From CAYUST01 sp964447535 (lineage in GTDB: Bacteria; Patescibacteriota; Gracilibacteria; Absconditabacterales; Absconditicoccaceae), in contig CAYUST010000021.1 of the NCBI GenBank assembly GCA_964447535.1, positions 1-10,506 of the forward strand: a stretch of 10,506 bases of DNA. Direction: 5' to 3'. Positions 8,062-10,506 of this stretch are shown in pieces; within the stretch, counting starts at the first letter, position 1, and each line of letters opens with the position of its first letter. The translations under genes were made by a program, and so were the position numbers. The notes under the pieces are model-generated. The model saw only the letters and a program-made list of their open reading frames with translations. It did not search any database and was not told the DNA's origin.

Positions 8062-9786
8062 TTACTCCTCCCCCTGCACTATATGCATGCCCTCCATGTA
8101 GAATCCTCCTTTGTAGGTGTCCTTTTTGACTCTTCAGATGAGGGTGGTGGGAGTGTCTTTGGCGATAGCATTGTGGAGGTCTCCTTTTCATCGTTGCATG
8201 ATAGTGACGGGGGCGTTGCCATGCTTGGCTTGGAGTTTGAGATGTCCTGCGCCTTTGGTGCCAATCTTACTCGCTTGGGTGATGATGAGTCTGTCGATCA
8301 AGAATGTGGGTTCTGGATTTCATTCACCGAAAGGGCCGAGGAGATGGATATCAGCCATACTTTTGTGGTCGAGTTCGTGTGCGTGTATTTTGGTGTCTAC
8401 CGTGACGGTGAGTTCATCGTCAGAGGAGAAATTGGTTCTACAATACGTTTGGAGGTGACTGAGGAGGTCGTCGAGCTTGTCTAATGCGACCGTGAGACCA
8501 CCTGCCTGTGCATGACCACCAAACCTGAGGAGGAGGTGCTGTGCATCTTGGAGCATATGGACGATGTGGAAGCCTTTGGGGCCTCTGAGGCTAGCGACCA
8601 TAGTGCCGGCTTCTTTGTCTATTGCACCGACGAGGGTTGGTTTTTTCCACTTCTCGGCAATCTTGCCGGCGACGATACCGATGACTCCTTCGTGGAACTC
8701 ATCGCTAACTGCTGCCAAGAAATTATTGTCAGTATCTATTTGACTGAGCGCTGATTGATAGAGATCATCTTGAATGGATTTTCTCTCGGTATTACGTTCT
8801 TCCATGTTTTGTAATAATTGCAATTGCTTGACGATGTCCTGCGTGAGGAGACAGTCTAGGCCATCATGCGCACTTCCCATCCTGCCTGTAGCATTGAGTC
8901 TGGGCGCAATCATGAAACCGATATGATAGGCTTCGGCGGTTTTGATGTTGAGATGATTGATAAACTGTGCGAGCGAAGGGATCATTTTGTCTCTCTTCGT
9001 ATTGATGATTTCCAATCATTTGCTCACCAGCAATCTATTCTCATCTACCAAGGGCATACAATCTGCAACTGTTGCTATTGCTACTAGAGGGAGCAATCGC
9101 TCTTGCATACGTATTTTTTGAGCAGGGTCGGTGATGAGTTGTGCTGCCAGCTGAGTACACAGTTTATAGGCAACGGTAGTGCCACACAATTCTTTGAAAC
9201 GTAATTTGGGCGTCAAATGAGGATTGATAATCGTCAAAGCATCAGGGAGTATCTCGAGTGGTTTGTGATGATCGGTGATGATCATATCTAGACCGAGTTC
9301 TTTAGCGTGGCGAGCAGGCTCGATCGCGGTGATGCCGTTGTCTACGGTGATGATGAGTGAGACGCCTGCCTCTTTGATCAGATCCATATGTTTAGTTTGG
9401 ATACCATACCCATCGTTTTGTCTGTGGGGGAGTCTGATAGACACGTGTGGATAGTTGAGGAAGCTACGAAAAAACGTGTAAAGGGTGAAGCTAGAGACGA
9501 TACCATCGACATCATAGTCACCGAAAATCATAATTTTTTCCTGACGTTGCATTGCCTGGATGATACGTTGCGTAGCATCGAGCATGCCATCGAACTCACT
9601 GGCGGGTTGTCGATAGCGAGCATACGAAGGAGACAAAAAATCATCAGGATGGTCCTGTATATTTCTGACTGCGAAGAGTCTTTGGAGAAGCGAGAGGTCG
9701 GAGCTATCGTTCAAAATGCGCCATTGCATAGGAAGCCTGTGGAATAAAGAAATCTTTGGTAGTATTGATGCACGAAGGGTAGGCAT
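8062..9786 (-). CDS. recJ: Single-stranded-DNA-specific exonuclease RecJ
   Basis: RecJ is a Mn2+/Mg2+-dependent 5'-3' exonuclease of the DHH phosphoesterase superfamily that resects single strands in recombination, mismatch repair and base-excision repair. The 574-aa product matches the usual size (about 570-580). DHH core: GDYDVDG (89-95), HRQNDGYG (121-128), TVDNG (147-151), TDHH (171-174) and CGTTVAYKL (201-209). It continues with PRLNATGRMG (295-304), HEGVIGIVAGK (365-375), the DHHA1 signature FGGHAQAGG (422-430), and the C-terminal OB-fold entry GPFGEGNPEPTF starting near 484. Four in-frame UGAs (residues 257, 489, 533, 551) are read as Gly; residue 489 is the second Gly of the FG.GNPEP motif. 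The stop is TAA. The ATG at 9786 adds about 19 residues before MQWRILND, where RecJ homology seems to begin, so Met20 (9729) is a possible alternative start. It is divergent from ppa. Confidence 0.95.
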
Positions 9787-9809
9787 TACCGCTTGAAAAG
9801 CAATGCTAA

Positions 9810-9837
9810 TTGGCTACACTGCACCTAATTTTATTAT
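9810..9837 (+). promoter_or_regulatory. Candidate promoter for ppa
   Basis: TTGGCT (9810-9815) and TATTAT (9832-9837) are separated by 16 nt within the 69-bp gap between the divergent recJ and ppa. Initiation would fall near 9844, leaving only about a dozen bases before the ppa ATG, which fits the missing Shine-Dalgarno. Both boxes are imperfect. Confidence 0.3.
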
Positions 9838-9855
9838 CTTACCGCTTGTGTCCTC

Positions 9856-10401
9856 ATGAATTTGTATAACGATATTCCGAGTTTCGCTGACGAGAGTAAG
9901 GGCCATTTCCATGTGGTCGTAGAGATCACCAAAGGCTCTTCCAACAAAGTAGAATACAACGAAGAAAAAGGCTATTTCGCACTCGACAGAGTCTTGTACC
10001 ATTCTATGTACTATCCGTTTGATTATGGGTTTATTCCTCAGACATCAGCAGGTGATGGTGATGCTGTAGATGTGTGTCTCCTCGTGACGCACCCTACCTT
10101 TCCTGGTTGTGTCGTCAAAGCGAGAGCAATTGGCACATTGGTGACCAAAGACCAAGATGGTGAAGACTACAAAGTAATTGCGGTACCAGTCTCCAAGCTT
10201 GATCCTCGTCGAGATGAAGTACAGTCTATTGATGACCTTCCCAAACACGTCCAAGAAGAAATTAGTATCTATTTCAAAGAATACAAAAGACTCGAAAAAG
10301 AAAAATATGATAAAATTGAGATCGGAGGATTTCTTGATCCTACCAAGACACTCGAACACGTCAAAGGTGCACAAGCAAACTGGCAAGCGAAACATCATTA
10401 A
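9856..10401 (+). CDS. ppa: Inorganic pyrophosphatase, family I (soluble)
   Basis: This cytoplasmic Mg2+-dependent enzyme hydrolyses pyrophosphate to two phosphates and so pulls biosynthetic reactions such as nucleic acid and nucleotide synthesis forward. The product is 181 aa, the usual bacterial length of about 175. The active-site set of family I can be traced: Glu23, Lys31, Glu33, Arg45, Tyr53, Tyr57, the Asp cluster D-G-D-A-V-D (Asp67, Asp69, Asp72), Asp99, Asp104, Lys106 in DGEDYK, and Tyr143-Lys144. ATG 9856 is the first start after an in-frame TAA at 9826, and no Shine-Dalgarno precedes it. There is no in-frame UGA; all 12 glycines use GGN. The stop is TAA. It is divergent from recJ and is followed 15 nt later by another plus-strand gene, probably in the same transcript. 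Confidence 0.97.
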   Translation: MNLYNDIPSFADESKGHFHVVVEITKGSSNKVEYNEEKGYFALDRVLYHSMYYPFDYGFIPQTSAGDGDAVDVCLLVTHPTFPGCVVKARAIGTLVTKDQDGEDYKVIAVPVSKLDPRRDEVQSIDDLPKHVQEEISIYFKEYKRLEKEKYDKIEIGGFLDPTKTLEHVKGAQANWQAKHH

Positions 10402-10416
10402 ACATTTTCTCTACGC

Positions 10417-10506
10417 ATGATCTATCTTCTCTTGATTGTTATCTTTTTCTTAGGGGCATCTGCAGCATCGTTTGCAGGTGTCCTTTTGGAAAGAGGGAGA
10501 AAAGAA
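10417..10506 (+). CDS. N-terminus of a probable type IV prepilin peptidase (partial, runs off the window)
   Basis: Thirty codons are open from ATG 10417 to the window end. They encode a strongly hydrophobic first segment (MIYLLLIVIFFLGASAASFAG) followed by the basic stretch ERGRKE. A first helix with small residues around G-S-F, then an arginine-rich cytoplasmic loop, is the pattern of PilD/ComC-type prepilin peptidases, membrane aspartyl proteases that cleave and methylate type IV pilins; such systems are common in Patescibacteria. The diagnostic zinc-binding Cys pairs and catalytic Asp residues would lie beyond the edge, so the assignment is inference from the N-terminus alone. It could be another small-residue-rich membrane protein. 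It sits 15 nt after ppa and is probably co-transcribed. Confidence 0.5.
   Translation, partial: MIYLLLIVIFFLGASAASFAGVLLERGRKE

Noticed and set aside
8079..8264. 61-codon minus-strand frame beginning MAPKAQD
   Set aside because: It is in a different frame from recJ and lies entirely inside the RecJ coding sequence, which continues to TAA at 8062.
8050..8484. 144-codon forward open frame over the 3' end of recJ
   Set aside because: It overlaps the RecJ C-terminal domain, whose motif FGEGNPEPTF is on the other strand. The forward protein shows no recognisable domain.
221..9786. Selenocysteine or UGA-tryptophan (code 4) as the meaning of the in-frame UGAs
   Set aside because: 51 sites at glycine positions is far too many for selenocysteine, and none of these proteins is a selenoprotein family. 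For Trp, the residues expected at the conserved sites are Gly (SGET, GGFSYGD, FGEGNPEP), while Trp is written as UGG elsewhere in the same genes (PurL GAGWSP, IWVAH).

Overview
The window comes from a bacterium that reads UGA as glycine (genetic code 25). Under the standard code, five of its genes look shattered. When UGA is read as Gly they become full-length TypA, PurM, PurL, RecJ and a 55-residue protein, with the UGA codons falling repeatedly on conserved glycines (for example TypA LEL-G-LKPIVV, PurM IS-G-ET, PurL LP-G-GFSYGD, RecJ FGE-G-NPEPTF). I count 51 in-frame UGAs. Every complete gene ends in UAA or UAG and none in UGA; UGG still encodes Trp. This code is known from Gracilibacteria (BD1-5) and Absconditabacteria (SR1) of the Candidate Phyla Radiation, so the source is very probably one of these. 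Which of the two cannot be decided from this window.

Layout: 1-220 holds the possible tail of an upstream gene, a 14-codon mini-ORF with a good Shine-Dalgarno, and a terminator-like hairpin directly before typA. typA (221-2029, +) converges on purM (2216-3334, -), with a nested palindromic repeat (copy A) between them. A second copy (B) lies between purM and the upstream, same-strand purL (3547-7221, -). A small membrane/acidic-tail protein (7339-7560, +) diverges from purL and converges on a 55-aa protein (7641-7808, -) across a strong bidirectional terminator. recJ (8062-9786, -) diverges from ppa (9856-10401, +), which is followed after 15 nt by the start of a probable prepilin peptidase gene that runs off the right edge.

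Functionally, PurL and PurM catalyse consecutive steps of de novo purine synthesis (FGAR to FGAM to AIR). TypA is a ribosome-associated GTPase, RecJ a single-strand-specific 5'-3' exonuclease, and Ppa removes the pyrophosphate made by biosynthetic reactions. The main points of interest are the recoding and its uneven use between genes, the repeat pair whose internal module is inverted between copies, the leader region before typA, two small unrecognised proteins, and a PurL-PurM pair in a lineage usually thought to be nucleotide-auxotrophic. I saw no CRISPR array, tRNA, rRNA, transposase or phage gene.
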